Part shown: positions 1 to 9,275 of the stretch, piece by piece
How the letters are laid out: every line of letters begins with the position of its first letter
How positions within the stretch are numbered: the stretch's first letter is position 1
Assembly (NCBI RefSeq): GCF_044792555.1
Contig: NZ_CP126238.1
Coordinates: 3,596,001-3,660,000, forward strand
Reading direction: 5' to 3'
DNA: 64,000 nt
Source of the DNA: Alicycliphilus denitrificans_A
GTDB lineage: Bacteria > Pseudomonadota > Gammaproteobacteria > Burkholderiales > Burkholderiaceae_C
Translations under genes and position numbers: made by a program
The notes under the pieces: generated by a model
The model's database searches: none
Seen by the model: the letters and a program-made list of their open reading frames with translations, nothing else
What the model was told of the DNA's origin: nothing

Positions 1-537
1 TTCGATGGTGTGGTGCATGTTGGTGTAGATGCACAGCTCGCCCGCGATCTCCAGCGACTTCTTGACGATGTCCACGGCTGGCAGCTCGGTGTTGTGCAGC
101 AGGGCCTTGGCGGCCGAATGCGCATAGGCGCCGCCCGAGCCGATGGCGACGATGCCCTCTTCGGGCTCCAGCACGTCGCCGTTGCCGGTGATGATCAGCG
201 AGGCGGAATGGTCGGCCACGGCCAGCATGGCTTCCAGGCGACGCAGCACGCGGTCGGTGCGCCACTCCTTGGTGAGCTCGATGGCCGCGCGCGTGAGCTG
301 GCCCTGGTGCTTTTCCAGCTTGGCCTCGAAGCGCTCGAACAGCGTGAAGGCGTCGGCCGTGGCGCCGGCAAAGCCCGCCAGCACCCGCCCCTGGTAGAGC
401 TTGCGCACCTTGCGCGCCGTACCCTTGACGACGATATTGCCCAGGGTGACCTGGCCGTCGCCCCCGAGGGCGACCTGGATACCGTGCGCCGTCTGGCGGC
501 GAACGCTGAGAATGGTGGTGCCGTGGTACTGTTCCAT
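1..537 (-). CDS. hslV: ATP-dependent protease subunit HslV (3' end cut by window edge)
   Basis: Peptidase component of the HslUV (ClpYQ) cytoplasmic heat-shock protease, a threonine protease that works with the HslU ATPase. 179 codons are visible, starting MEQYHGTTILSVRR. The Thr pair after Gly6 is where the short propeptide should be removed to expose the catalytic Thr. The GDGQVTLGN, GFAGATADAFTLFE and ITGNGDV blocks are those of the family. The reading frame is still open at base 1 (ends ...NMHHTIE), so only a few C-terminal residues are missing compared with the usual 175-180. hslU should follow just outside the window. A sigma-32-like promoter lies directly upstream and leaves almost no 5' leader. 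Confidence 0.95.
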   Translation of the reverse strand, partial: MEQYHGTTILSVRRQTAHGIQVALGGDGQVTLGNIVVKGTARKVRKLYQGRVLAGFAGATADAFTLFERFEAKLEKHQGQLTRAAIELTKEWRTDRVLRRLEAMLAVADHSASLIITGNGDVLEPEEGIVAIGSGGAYAHSAAKALLHNTELPAVDIVKKSLEIAGELCIYTNMHHTIE

Positions 538-546
538 GGGGATGGC

Positions 547-574
547 ATGTGGGGGCCGCGGCCCCGTTTGCAAG
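547..574 (-). promoter_or_regulatory. Candidate sigma-32 (RpoH) promoter of hslV
   Basis: On the minus strand CTTGCAA (568-574) and CCCCACAT (547-554) are separated by 13 nt. This fits the known heat-shock consensus CTTGAAA / CCCCATnT at 6 of 7 and 7 of 8 positions. Transcription should begin near 540, only a few bases before the ATG at 537, so the message may be nearly leaderless. The same architecture with the same spacer precedes htpX in this window. Confidence 0.65.
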
Positions 575-602
575 CCGTGCCAGGCAACGCGGCCCAAAAA
601 AT

Positions 603-2357
603 TCAATCCCTGCGGGGCGTGACGCGGGCGTGCTCGTTGAGGCCGATCATGTTGAATAGCACCGCCACCAGGCGGTGCAGCTGCGAGAAATGCACCGCCC
701 GCCCCTGCGCCTGCTGCTCGGCGGCCCAGTTCAGCGCCGAACCCACCGCGGCAAAGTCCATGCGCACCAGGCGGTCGCAAGACACCACCAGCGGCACCCC
801 CGGACGCGCCAGCGCCTCCAGGGGCTGGAGCGCCGGCCTGGCATCGCCGTCGATGGTCCCTTGCAAAGCAGCCACCGGACCTTCTTCGGCGCGCGCCGGC
901 TGCGACGGGGTAAAGCCCGACATGGGCAGATCGCTGTCCACCCCATCCAGCATGAGCGCCGTCTGCGCGCCATCGTCGCCGCTGTAACCGCAGCGTGGCG
1001 ACATCCAGGACGGCGGCGACACCTCATAGGTCACGCAGTAATCCAGGGCCACGAACTCGAATTCGTCATGCAGCCCCATCAGGCGCAAGGCGGCCAGGCG
1101 CAGCCGCCACCACTGCGGATCGGCCGCGCGCTCGCCCGATACGGTGCGCGATTGCAGCAGGCTTTGCAACACCTGCACACCCGCAAAGCGGATCTGCACA
1201 TCGCGCTCCGCCCAATCCTCGAACTGCTGCGCCAGGAGCGCGACGGCCTGCGGCTCGATCTCGGCCAGGCGCGTCCAGTTCAGCCTCCACGGCGGCATGC
1301 TGCGTCCCAGCGCGGCCTGCAGCGCGGTCAGAGACTGCTGGGTCAGGGCCGGTGGTGCGCCCCAGCTGAATTCGCGCTGCACGGCCACCGCTGCGGCAGG
1401 GTTTGACTGCGCCTGCAGGCCCAGCCGCTCGGGCAGCGAGAACCACTGCGGCGCCGACCGGCCAAAGTGCGCCGCATAGTCGATGGCCAGCACGTCAAAG
1501 GGATCTTGCCGGCCAATGGCGCGATAGAAATCGAACAGCGTCATCCAGGTTTCGTGCTGCTGCGCAGCGCCCGGCTGCTGCTGCGCCAGGACCTCCCGCA
1601 AGCCCGCCTCGGCGCCGTCGTAGTCGCCGCTGGCGAAGCGGATCGCGGCCTCTTCGAGGTCCGGGTCATGCACGAAGGGCTCCTGCTCCAACACCCTCGG
1701 CTGTGCCTCCTCGGCCTGGGCAAGCAGAGGCTCGGCCAGCAACGCGCCTGCATCGTCCCGCGGCGATGCCCGCAGGGTCATGTCGGCCATGGCGGGCAGG
1801 CCTAGCTGTGCCGTGGGGGCAAAGGCGGGCGCCTGCTCCGCGATCCGCCCCTGCGCCCCAGACATGGCTGCGGACTGTGCCGGGGCAAACGGCGACGGCG
1901 CAGCAATGGTGCGCTGCGGCTCACTGCCGCCCCCTGCAGCGGGCGGCGGCGGCGCAAACGCGGGCGCCTGCGTGGATGCCAGACCCGGATCCCTGCCCTT
2001 CCACCACTGCTGCGACATCTGGGCTTCGATCTCGTCGATCTTCTTGAGCGTATCCGCCCGGTCGTCAGGCCCATTCATGCTGGTCGAGAAGAACGAGGCC
2101 CGCGCCAGCGTATCTTCCAGGCGCTGGCCCTGCTGCGCCTCGCGCTGGCGCAGCTTGCGCAGCTGGTCGAACTCGCGGCGGCGCACGAAATCGTTGCGCC
2201 GCTTGCGCTCGATCATTTCCTTGAGCATCTGCTTGCTGTACTGGCTGTCGCGATCGGCGTCGAGCGAATCCAGGTCCGACCAGTTGACCGTTGGATTGCG
2301 CACGAACTTCACCACCTTGGACAGCAGTCCGCCGCTAGGGGTTTCTTCCTTGCTCAT
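603..2357 (-). CDS. Hypothetical protein with C-terminal STAS-like domain
   Basis: 584 residues, cytoplasmic, no signal peptide. The first 115 residues are highly charged and predicted coiled coil (KRRNDFVRRREFDQLRKLRQ). They are followed by a low-complexity Ala/Pro/Gln-rich stretch to about 215, then a helical region. The last 65 residues (starting VSCDRLVRMDFAAVGSALNW) look like a STAS/MlaB-type domain, as seen in anti-sigma-factor antagonists. The start at 2357 is a clear ATG 45 nt after dksA on the same strand, so the two are probably cotranscribed. The biochemical function is unknown. The domain call rests on the family-like pattern only. Confidence 0.75.
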   Translation of the reverse strand: MSKEETPSGGLLSKVVKFVRNPTVNWSDLDSLDADRDSQYSKQMLKEMIERKRRNDFVRRREFDQLRKLRQREAQQGQRLEDTLARASFFSTSMNGPDDRADTLKKIDEIEAQMSQQWWKGRDPGLASTQAPAFAPPPPAAGGGSEPQRTIAAPSPFAPAQSAAMSGAQGRIAEQAPAFAPTAQLGLPAMADMTLRASPRDDAGALLAEPLLAQAEEAQPRVLEQEPFVHDPDLEEAAIRFASGDYDGAEAGLREVLAQQQPGAAQQHETWMTLFDFYRAIGRQDPFDVLAIDYAAHFGRSAPQWFSLPERLGLQAQSNPAAAVAVQREFSWGAPPALTQQSLTALQAALGRSMPPWRLNWTRLAEIEPQAVALLAQQFEDWAERDVQIRFAGVQVLQSLLQSRTVSGERAADPQWWRLRLAALRLMGLHDEFEFVALDYCVTYEVSPPSWMSPRCGYSGDDGAQTALMLDGVDSDLPMSGFTPSQPARAEEGPVAALQGTIDGDARPALQPLEALARPGVPLVVSCDRLVRMDFAAVGSALNWAAEQQAQGRAVHFSQLHRLVAVLFNMIGLNEHARVTPRRD

Positions 2358-2402
2358 GGATTGACGCCGTGCCTGTGCAAGCCTGGTGAGCGGCTCTCAG
2401 GC

Positions 2403-2894
2403 TCAGTCGCCAAACATTTTCTGCTTCAGCTCGCGGCGCTGCTGCGCCTCCAGGGACAGCGTGGCCGTGGGGCGGGCGAGCAGGCGGCCTACGCCTATGG
2501 CCTCGCCGGTTTCGTCGCAGTAGCCGTAGTCGCCCGCGTCGATGCGCGCGATCGACTGCTCGATCTTCTTGAGCAGCTTGCGCTCGCGGTCGCGCGTGCG
2601 CAGCTCCAGCGCATGCTCTTCCTCGATGGTGGCGCGGTCGGCCGGATCGGGCACGACCACGGTGTCCTCGCGCAGGTGCTCGGTGGTCTCACCGGCGTTG
2701 TTGTGCATGTCCTGCTTGAGCTGCACCAGCTTGTGGCGGAAGAACGCCAGCTGTTTCTCGTTCATGTACTCGCTGTCGGGCATGGACAGCACCTCGGCAT
2801 CCGACAGCTCTTCAACAGGCTTGGTCTTCCAGTTGTTGGCCAGCTTGGGATCTTTCTTGGCGGCCGCCACAGGGTTTTGCAGGGTCGTGTTCAT
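2403..2894 (-). CDS. dksA: RNA polymerase-binding transcription factor DksA (single-cysteine type)
   Basis: 163 residues. DksA enters the RNA polymerase secondary channel and potentiates ppGpp control of rRNA and amino-acid promoters. The coiled-coil tip carries DPADRAT (D83, D86, A88), the residues essential in E. coli DksA. The globular domain keeps the zinc-finger fold pattern but only one of four cysteines: GYCDETGEAIG (C126), while the second pair is replaced in ATLSLEAQ. Such Cys-poor DksA proteins are known in alpha- and betaproteobacteria and should not depend on zinc. The ATG at 2894 gives the family length; an upstream in-frame extension to 2978 has no support. The COG0523 GTPase gene lies 341 nt upstream on the same strand. 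Confidence 0.95.
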   Translation of the reverse strand: MNTTLQNPVAAAKKDPKLANNWKTKPVEELSDAEVLSMPDSEYMNEKQLAFFRHKLVQLKQDMHNNAGETTEHLREDTVVVPDPADRATIEEEHALELRTRDRERKLLKKIEQSIARIDAGDYGYCDETGEAIGVGRLLARPTATLSLEAQQRRELKQKMFGD

Positions 2895-3235
2895 GGTTCT
2901 AAATAAAGCTGGCTGTGAAGGCGCGGTGCGCCTGCGTATGGGCCGAGGATGGTACGTGCAATTGCCCGCAGGCGCCAAGCCAAAGGCCTGGCGCGGCCAA
3001 TGGCCAGCGTCGCGGGTGCGGCGCGCTGTGCCTTGGCTTTGTGGACTGTGCAGTCACTTCCTGGCTCCTCGCGATGGGTACGGATCCGGCCATCCACGGG
3101 CTTCTAGGGCCTGTGGCGGCGCGGTGCGAATGGCATGGCCTTTTTACCGGGGCGCGATTGTATAGACCCAGGCCAGCCACGGGCAAAACGTTGCAGATAC
3201 CACACAGGCGCAGTGCGCTTTGCCCGTGACCGGAC
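2895..3235 (-). promoter_or_regulatory. dksA leader and promoter region (no gene)
   Basis: A 341-nt stretch without a convincing gene. On the minus strand TTGCCC (3181-3186) and TACAAT (3157-3162) with an 18-nt spacer form a reasonable sigma-70 promoter, which would give dksA a leader of about 255 nt. A perfect 9-bp inverted repeat (ACGGGCAAA at 3179-3187, TTTGCCCGT at 3219-3227) overlaps the -35 element and lies just after the GTPase stop codon. It could be an operator or a transcript-end hairpin. No Zur-type box was found. Confidence 0.4.
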
Positions 3236-4336
<1,101 letters not shown>

Positions 4337-4420
4337 GGGGGGGCTTTCCAAATGCAAAGCGGCGACCGGGTGGCCGCCGCGAAACAAACCAGGGTCCAGT
4401 GTAGCGAGAGCGTCAAGCCA

Positions 4421-4651
4421 TTACTTGCGCCAGTAATTGTTGGCCGCGGCCACGGTCTGGAAGTTCAGCGCGATGACCTGCGACGCGGCCGTCAGCGCCG
4501 CATGGTCATTGGCGTATTCGGGGCGCAGCTTGTGCAGCACCTCAGAGTCGGGCTGGGTGTACTTGACGCCGCGCCGGCTCAAGGTGATGGCCAGCTCGTA
4601 GCCTTGCTGGGGCGTGTCGGTGATCAATGTGGGGAGCCAAGCATCTGCCAT
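4421..4651 (-). CDS. Small conserved-looking hypothetical protein
   Basis: 76 residues starting MADAWLPTLITDTP and ending ANNYWRK. No signal peptide, membrane segment or recognised motif. The ATG at 4651 is preceded by a strong GGAGG ribosome site, which decides this start over an upstream in-frame Met. It lies 84 nt upstream of the COG0523 GTPase gene on the same strand and may be cotranscribed with it. I do not recognise the family and assign no function. Confidence 0.75.
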   Translation of the reverse strand: MADAWLPTLITDTPQQGYELAITLSRRGVKYTQPDSEVLHKLRPEYANDHAALTAASQVIALNFQTVAAANNYWRK

Positions 4652-4930
4652 GGTGTGTGCCTCCTTGCAAAAAAGAGGCCCACTATCCCACTGCCGCACG
4701 GACGAGGCAACCATAGACATTTTGGAGGGCGCCCCGGGCGCGCACGGCCACGGAGTCGGGCCGGGTGCAGGTTTTTATGCAACATAAAATTGCAAAATGT
4801 AAAATTAAACAAATCAATCAGGTTTACTACCTATTAGGTGAAATCCGACAACCCCTGATTCAGCCCGCACGGCCCAAACGCCTGCGCGCGCAAACCCTGC
4901 GCTCCCATTGACCCTCCCCTGCGATTCACC
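4652..4930. promoter_or_regulatory. Divergent promoter region, AT-rich core
   Basis: 279 nt between two divergent genes. A conspicuous AT-rich block at 4771-4830 in otherwise GC-rich DNA probably contains the promoter of the chemotaxis receptor. No clear sigma-28 (TAAA-N15-GCCGATAA) site was found. Confidence 0.35.
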
Positions 4931-6643
4931 ATGACAATCCGAACCCGCCTCATCCTGGGCTTTGGCCTGATGGCATTTATGATCATCCTCATGGGCGCCG
5001 TGGCCCTGCTCAAGACCACGACGGTGCATGACAGCCTGCGCTCCGTGGTCCACGACCAGTACCCGAAAATCAGCAAGCTGCGCGACATCAAGGACCTGCT
5101 GGGCACAAACGAGGTCGCGCTCAACAGCATGCTGCACGAGCCCGATACCAACCGCTTCGAGAGGGATATCGCCGCCGTGCTCGAGACCCGCAAACGCATC
5201 GGCGAGCTGCTGGAGACGCTGCAGACGCTGATCACCTCGGGGCAGGGCAAGGCCGGCATGGAGAATTTCAAGGGCCCGCGTGCGCAGTACATCGCGCTGC
5301 AGAACCGCTATATAGAGGCCATCAGGGCCGGCCGCATCGACGACGCGCGCGCCATCGTGATCGACGAGATGCCGGCCGTGCGCACCCGCTACCACGATGG
5401 CCTCAACGGCCTGGTGCATGACCAGAACAACCACATGGACGCTTCCATCGCCGTGGCCACGGACGCGGTGCGCAGCATCCAGTGGGCCATAGGCCTGGCC
5501 ACCGCCGTGGCGCTGATCGCGGCGCTGCTCTTGGCGCGCTGGATCATCCGCTCCATCACCCGCCCGATCTCCGAGGCCGTAGCGATCGCCGATGCCGTGG
5601 CCGCGGGCGACCTCACGCGCAGCATCGAGGCCAGGGGCTCGGACGAGACCGCCCACCTGCTGCAGGCCCTGCAGGGCATGCAACAAGGCCTGGTGAATGT
5701 TGTGCGCAAGGTGCGCGAGGGCTCCGAGAGCGTGGCCACCGCCTCCGCCGAGATCGCCCAGGGCAACCAGGACCTGTCGGCACGCACCGAGAGCCAGGCC
5801 AGCGCGCTGGAGGAAACGGCCGCGTCCATGGAGCAGTTGGGCACCACCGTGCGCCAGAACGCCGACAACGCGCGCCAGTCCAACCAGTTGGCTCAGAGCG
5901 CCAGCAGCATCGCCGCGCAGGGCGGAGAGGTCGTGGCCCAGGTGGTCGAGACCATGAGCGGCATCAACGCCTCCAGCAAAAAGATCGCCGACATCATCAA
6001 CGTCATCGACGGCATCGCCTTCCAGACCAATATCCTGGCGCTGAACGCCGCCGTCGAGGCCGCACGCGCCGGCGAGCAGGGCCGTGGTTTTGCCGTGGTC
6101 GCCAGCGAAGTGCGCAGCCTGGCCGGCCGCAGCGCCGAGGCGGCCAAGGAGATCAAGGCCTTGATCACCGACAGCGTGCAGCGCGTCGAGCAGGGCTCGC
6201 AGCTCGTGGACCGGGCCGGCGCCACCATGCAGGAGGTGGTGGGCAGCATCCGCCGCGTCACCGACATCATGGGCGAGATCAGCGCCGCCAGCAGCGAGCA
6301 GAGCGCAGGCGTCGCCCAGGTCGGCGAGGCCGTCACGCAGATGGACCAGGCCACGCAACAGAATGCAGCGCTGGTGGAGCAGATGGCCGCCGCAGCCTCC
6401 AGCCTGAACGGACAGGCGCAGGACCTGGTACAGGCCGTGGCCGTATTCAAGCTCACCCAGGGCAGCAGCCCGGCCCCGCGCCGGGATGTGGGCCGCCCGC
6501 TGCCCCACCCCATCGCCCCGGCACCGCTGCCGCGCCCCGCAGCTCCCGCCCGGCCGGCGACGGCCAAGCTGCCAGCACTGCCCCCCCGCCCCGCCAGCCA
6601 GCCCAAGGCAACGGAGCCCGAGAGCGAGTGGGAAAACTTCTGA
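4931..6643 (+). CDS. Methyl-accepting chemotaxis protein
   Basis: 570 residues, inner-membrane receptor that signals to CheA/CheW. TM1 is at about 7-27, a periplasmic four-helix-bundle-type sensor at 28-183, TM2 at 184-206, HAMP at 207-260 and the cytoplasmic signalling coiled coil at 265-480. The conserved hairpin tip begins GIAFQTNILALNAAVEAARA at 361. A Pro/Ala-rich flexible linker (about 488-560) ends in EWENF. This fits the x-W-x-x-F pentapeptide by which receptors such as Tsr and Tar tether CheR and CheB. The ligand cannot be predicted. The gene is convergent with xerC, with 15 nt between their ends. Confidence 0.95.
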   Translation: MTIRTRLILGFGLMAFMIILMGAVALLKTTTVHDSLRSVVHDQYPKISKLRDIKDLLGTNEVALNSMLHEPDTNRFERDIAAVLETRKRIGELLETLQTLITSGQGKAGMENFKGPRAQYIALQNRYIEAIRAGRIDDARAIVIDEMPAVRTRYHDGLNGLVHDQNNHMDASIAVATDAVRSIQWAIGLATAVALIAALLLARWIIRSITRPISEAVAIADAVAAGDLTRSIEARGSDETAHLLQALQGMQQGLVNVVRKVREGSESVATASAEIAQGNQDLSARTESQASALEETAASMEQLGTTVRQNADNARQSNQLAQSASSIAAQGGEVVAQVVETMSGINASSKKIADIINVIDGIAFQTNILALNAAVEAARAGEQGRGFAVVASEVRSLAGRSAEAAKEIKALITDSVQRVEQGSQLVDRAGATMQEVVGSIRRVTDIMGEISAASSEQSAGVAQVGEAVTQMDQATQQNAALVEQMAAAASSLNGQAQDLVQAVAVFKLTQGSSPAPRRDVGRPLPHPIAPAPLPRPAAPARPATAKLPALPPRPASQPKATEPESEWENF

Positions 6644-6658
6644 CCCCAGGGCTGCGGC

Positions 6659-7615
6659 TTACTTGCGTCGCGCCCGCGGGTGCGCCTGGTCGTACACCCG
6701 GGCCAGGTGCTGGAAATCGAGCCGCGTATAGACCTGGGTGGTGGTGATGCTGGCATGGCCCAGCAGCTCCTGCACGGCGCGCAGGTCGCCGCTCGATTGC
6801 AGCAGGTGGCTGGCGAAGGAGTGGCGCAGCATGTGCGGGTGCACGGGCGTGGTCAGGCCCGCGAGCTGGCTGCGCTGGCGCAGGCGCGCCCAGACCGACT
6901 GCGCCGTCAGGCGCGCACCGCGCCGGCCGATGAAGAGCGCCGCATCGGCCGCCTGCCCGCGCACGGCAAGCCACGCGCGCAAGGCCTCGGCCGCCGCCCG
7001 GCCCACGGGCACGCTACGGCGCTTGGCACCCTTGCCGAAGACATGGGCCTCGCCCGCCTGCAGATCAACCCAGCCGCGCCCCTGCTGGTGCGCCGCGGGG
7101 CTCGCCGCCAGGTCCAGACCCACCAGTTCGCCCACGCGCAGGCCGCAGCCGTAGAGCAGCTCGACTATTGCCGCGTCGCGCGCCTCCAGCCAGGGGTCGG
7201 CGCCGGCCTGCTCATGCTCGGCCAGGCGCACGGCGTCGTCCACGCCCAGGGCCTTGGGCAGCGGCTTGGGCGCCTTGGGCGCACGCACGTCCTGCACCGG
7301 GTTGTGCGGCACCAGCCCCTGGCGCGCGGCCCAGGCGTAGAAGCCACGCCAGCCCGAGAGGATGAGCGCGATGCCGCGCCCGCTGCGCCCGCCCGCATGC
7401 ATCTGCGCCACGAAGCGGCGGATATGCGCGCTCGTCAGGCGCAGCAGCGGCAACTGCACGTCCGCGGCCAGGGCCGTCAGGCGCTGCAGGTCCAGGGTGT
7501 AGAGCGTGAGCGTGCGCGCCGCCAGGCGCTTTTCCACGCGCACATGCTGCAGGTACTGCAGGGCCTCGGGCGGCAGCTGCGGGGCGGGCTGGCCCTGTTT
7601 TGCGTCGAAATCCAT
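6659..7615 (-). CDS. xerC: Tyrosine recombinase XerC
   Basis: 318 residues. XerC works with XerD at dif sites to resolve chromosome dimers. The N-terminal SAM-like DNA-binding domain (about 15-105) is followed by the catalytic domain with R160 (GCGLRVGEL), a Lys in the GKGAKRRSVPV beta-hairpin, H261 and R264 (HPHMLRHSF), H287 (LLGHASI) and the nucleophile Y296 (TTTQVYT). All catalytic positions are intact. The gene follows the DUF484 gene and dapF on the same strand, the order dapF-DUF484-xerC known from enterobacteria. Its start codon lies at the edge of a palindromic repeat copy. Confidence 0.95.
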   Translation of the reverse strand: MDFDAKQGQPAPQLPPEALQYLQHVRVEKRLAARTLTLYTLDLQRLTALAADVQLPLLRLTSAHIRRFVAQMHAGGRSGRGIALILSGWRGFYAWAARQGLVPHNPVQDVRAPKAPKPLPKALGVDDAVRLAEHEQAGADPWLEARDAAIVELLYGCGLRVGELVGLDLAASPAAHQQGRGWVDLQAGEAHVFGKGAKRRSVPVGRAAAEALRAWLAVRGQAADAALFIGRRGARLTAQSVWARLRQRSQLAGLTTPVHPHMLRHSFASHLLQSSGDLRAVQELLGHASITTTQVYTRLDFQHLARVYDQAHPRARRK

Positions 7616-7655
7616 TCAAACGCCCTGCACACAAGCGCCAGCAGCTCTGTTTTTC
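7609..7655. repeat. Palindromic repeat family, copy A (between xerC and the DUF484 gene)
   Basis: Shows the family core AAGCGC-CAGC-AGCTCT followed by TTTTT, with a degenerate left half. It fills the space between the xerC start codon and the DUF484 stop codon. Confidence 0.65.
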
Positions 7656-8346
7656 AGAGCAGTCGAGACAATGCCGCGCTGGCCAGCTCGGCTATGCGCG
7701 TGAGGAAGTCCGTGCCCATGGTGGCCTCGAAACGGTGCGGATCGTGCGAACCCAGCACCAGCAGGCCGAACGCCGGCTGCTCGGCGCTGTCGATGGCGCC
7801 GCGCCGCAGCGGCAGCAGGGCCAGCGACTGCACCTGACCGGCCTGCGCCAGCCAGGCCGTGGCCTCGAAGCCGAGGTTGGGACCGCAGAACGGCATGGTC
7901 AGCGACGAGGCGAAGGAGCGCACGTCCTCGCTCGCGCCCCGGGCAAACGCCGCCCCGGCATGGGCGCTGGCCGTACCCCACAGGCGCAGCGCGACCTGGG
8001 GCACGTCGAACAGGGTCTGCATGCCCTGCTCCACGGCCTGCGGCAGCAGGGCCGCATCCTGCACGGCCAGCAGGTCGCGCGACCACTGGTGGATCTTCTG
8101 GCCGATGGCGGCGTTTTCATGGCCATTGCGCACCATGTCCATGACGCGGTGCTCCAGGCCCTTGATCTTCTCGCGCAGCATCTCGGCCTGGCGCTCCTGC
8201 AGGCTCACGGCGCGCTGGCCGTGCGGGCTGGCGATGCTCACGCTGGCCAGCAGCTCGGCGTGGCGCTCGAAGAAGCCCGGTGTGCTGGCCAGGAACTGGG
8301 CAATGTCGTCTTCGGTGACGGGGGAAACGGAAGCAGAATGGGTCAT
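7654..8346 (-). CDS. DUF484 family protein
   Basis: 230 residues, soluble. The family (YigA in E. coli) is predicted to have a GAF-like fold and is consistently encoded between dapF and xerC, as here. The N-terminal part, VTEDDIAQFLASTPGFFERH, is the typical DUF484 opening (family often reads xYLxxNPDFF). A coiled-coil segment (SLQERQAEMLREKIKGLEHR) precedes the GAF-like part. The ATG overlaps the dapF stop (ATGA), indicating translational coupling. No biochemical role is established for the family. Confidence 0.9.
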   Translation of the reverse strand: MTHSASVSPVTEDDIAQFLASTPGFFERHAELLASVSIASPHGQRAVSLQERQAEMLREKIKGLEHRVMDMVRNGHENAAIGQKIHQWSRDLLAVQDAALLPQAVEQGMQTLFDVPQVALRLWGTASAHAGAAFARGASEDVRSFASSLTMPFCGPNLGFEATAWLAQAGQVQSLALLPLRRGAIDSAEQPAFGLLVLGSHDPHRFEATMGTDFLTRIAELASAALSRLL

Positions 8347-9221
8347 GGGAGGTCGGGAATGTCGATCTGGCCTTCGAAAACGGTGCTGGCGGGGCCGGTC
8401 ATGAGCACCGGGTCATCCGGTCCGCCGGCCCAGGCAATGGTGAGCAGGCCGCCGCGCGTGTGCACGTCGACGCGCGCATCCAGCAGCCCCAGGCCTATGC
8501 CCGCCACCACGGCGGCGCAGGCGCCGGTGCCACAGGCCAGGGTCTCGCCCACGCCGCGCTCGTACACGCGCAGGCGCACCTGGCTGCGGCTTTGCACCTG
8601 CAGGTAGCCGGCGTTCACGCGCTCGGCAAAACGCGGGTGGCTCTCGATCAGCGGGCCGGTCAGGGCCACAGGGGCGCGGTCCACGTCATCCACGAGCTGC
8701 ACGGCATGCGGGTTGCCCATGGATACGGCAACTATCATTACAGTAGCTTCCGGCGCTTGCCCATCAAGCGTCAGAGGCCATTTTTGCACCAAACCCTGCG
8801 GCACGGGCGCAAGGCCCTGGGTGTCGAACGGCAGACGCGCGGGCTCCAGCGCCGGGCGGCCCATGTCCACGGTCACGCGCCCGTCGGATTCCAGCCGTGG
8901 CGCGATCACGCCGGCCAGGGTCTGCACGCGGATCTGCTCCTTGGCCGTCAGCCCCTTGTCGCGCACATAGCGCGCAAAGCAGCGCGCGCCGTTGCCGCAC
9001 TGCTGCACCTGGCCGCCATCGGCGTTGTGGATCAGGTATTCGAAGTCGATGCCGTCTGCCAGCGAGGGGCGCACGGTCAGGATCTGGTCGGCCCCCACGC
9101 CAAAGTGGCGGTCGGCCAGGAAGCGGTATTGCGCGGGCGTCAGGCCCAGGGCGCCCTGGGTTTCGTCGAGCACCACGAAGTCGTTGCCCGCGCCCTGCAT
9201 CTTGGTGAAGCGGATCTGCAT
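8343..9221 (-). CDS. dapF: Diaminopimelate epimerase
   Basis: 292 residues. Interconverts LL- and meso-diaminopimelate in lysine and peptidoglycan synthesis. The two catalytic cysteines are visible: C75 (QVQQCGNGARC) and C230 (LACGTGACAA). The start MQIRFTKMQGAGNDFVV is canonical, so the ATG at 9221 was chosen although the frame stays open far upstream. Residues about 147-162 (KWPLTLDGQAPEATVM) are encoded by an in-frame copy of the palindromic repeat. This segment lies between the two catalytic halves, just before VSMGNPHAV, in a place where family length varies. First gene of the dapF-DUF484-xerC operon. Confidence 0.96.
   Translation of the reverse strand: MQIRFTKMQGAGNDFVVLDETQGALGLTPAQYRFLADRHFGVGADQILTVRPSLADGIDFEYLIHNADGGQVQQCGNGARCFARYVRDKGLTAKEQIRVQTLAGVIAPRLESDGRVTVDMGRPALEPARLPFDTQGLAPVPQGLVQKWPLTLDGQAPEATVMIVAVSMGNPHAVQLVDDVDRAPVALTGPLIESHPRFAERVNAGYLQVQSRSQVRLRVYERGVGETLACGTGACAAVVAGIGLGLLDARVDVHTRGGLLTIAWAGGPDDPVLMTGPASTVFEGQIDIPDLP
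8731..8786. repeat. Palindromic repeat family, copy B (inside dapF)
   Basis: Read on the minus strand it gives AAAATGGCC, then CGCTT, a seven-base loop, AAGCGC and AGCTAC. It is translated in frame in dapF without a stop codon and accounts for an extra segment of about 16 residues. Confidence 0.8.
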
Positions 9222-9275
9222 GGCCGCGATTATCGGCGCACCGCACGGGGCGCCGCACTTGTCGATAATGCCCCG

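Noticed and set aside
4814..6508. A 564-codon open frame on the minus strand opposite the chemoreceptor
   Set aside because: It is Ala/Gly/His-rich, resembles no protein and mirrors the codon structure of the real receptor gene; a high-GC shadow.
8460..9275. An N-terminal extension of the NUDIX-MBL gene back to 8460
   Set aside because: It lies antisense to dapF, which has all catalytic residues; the ATG at 9276 gives a natural NUDIX start.
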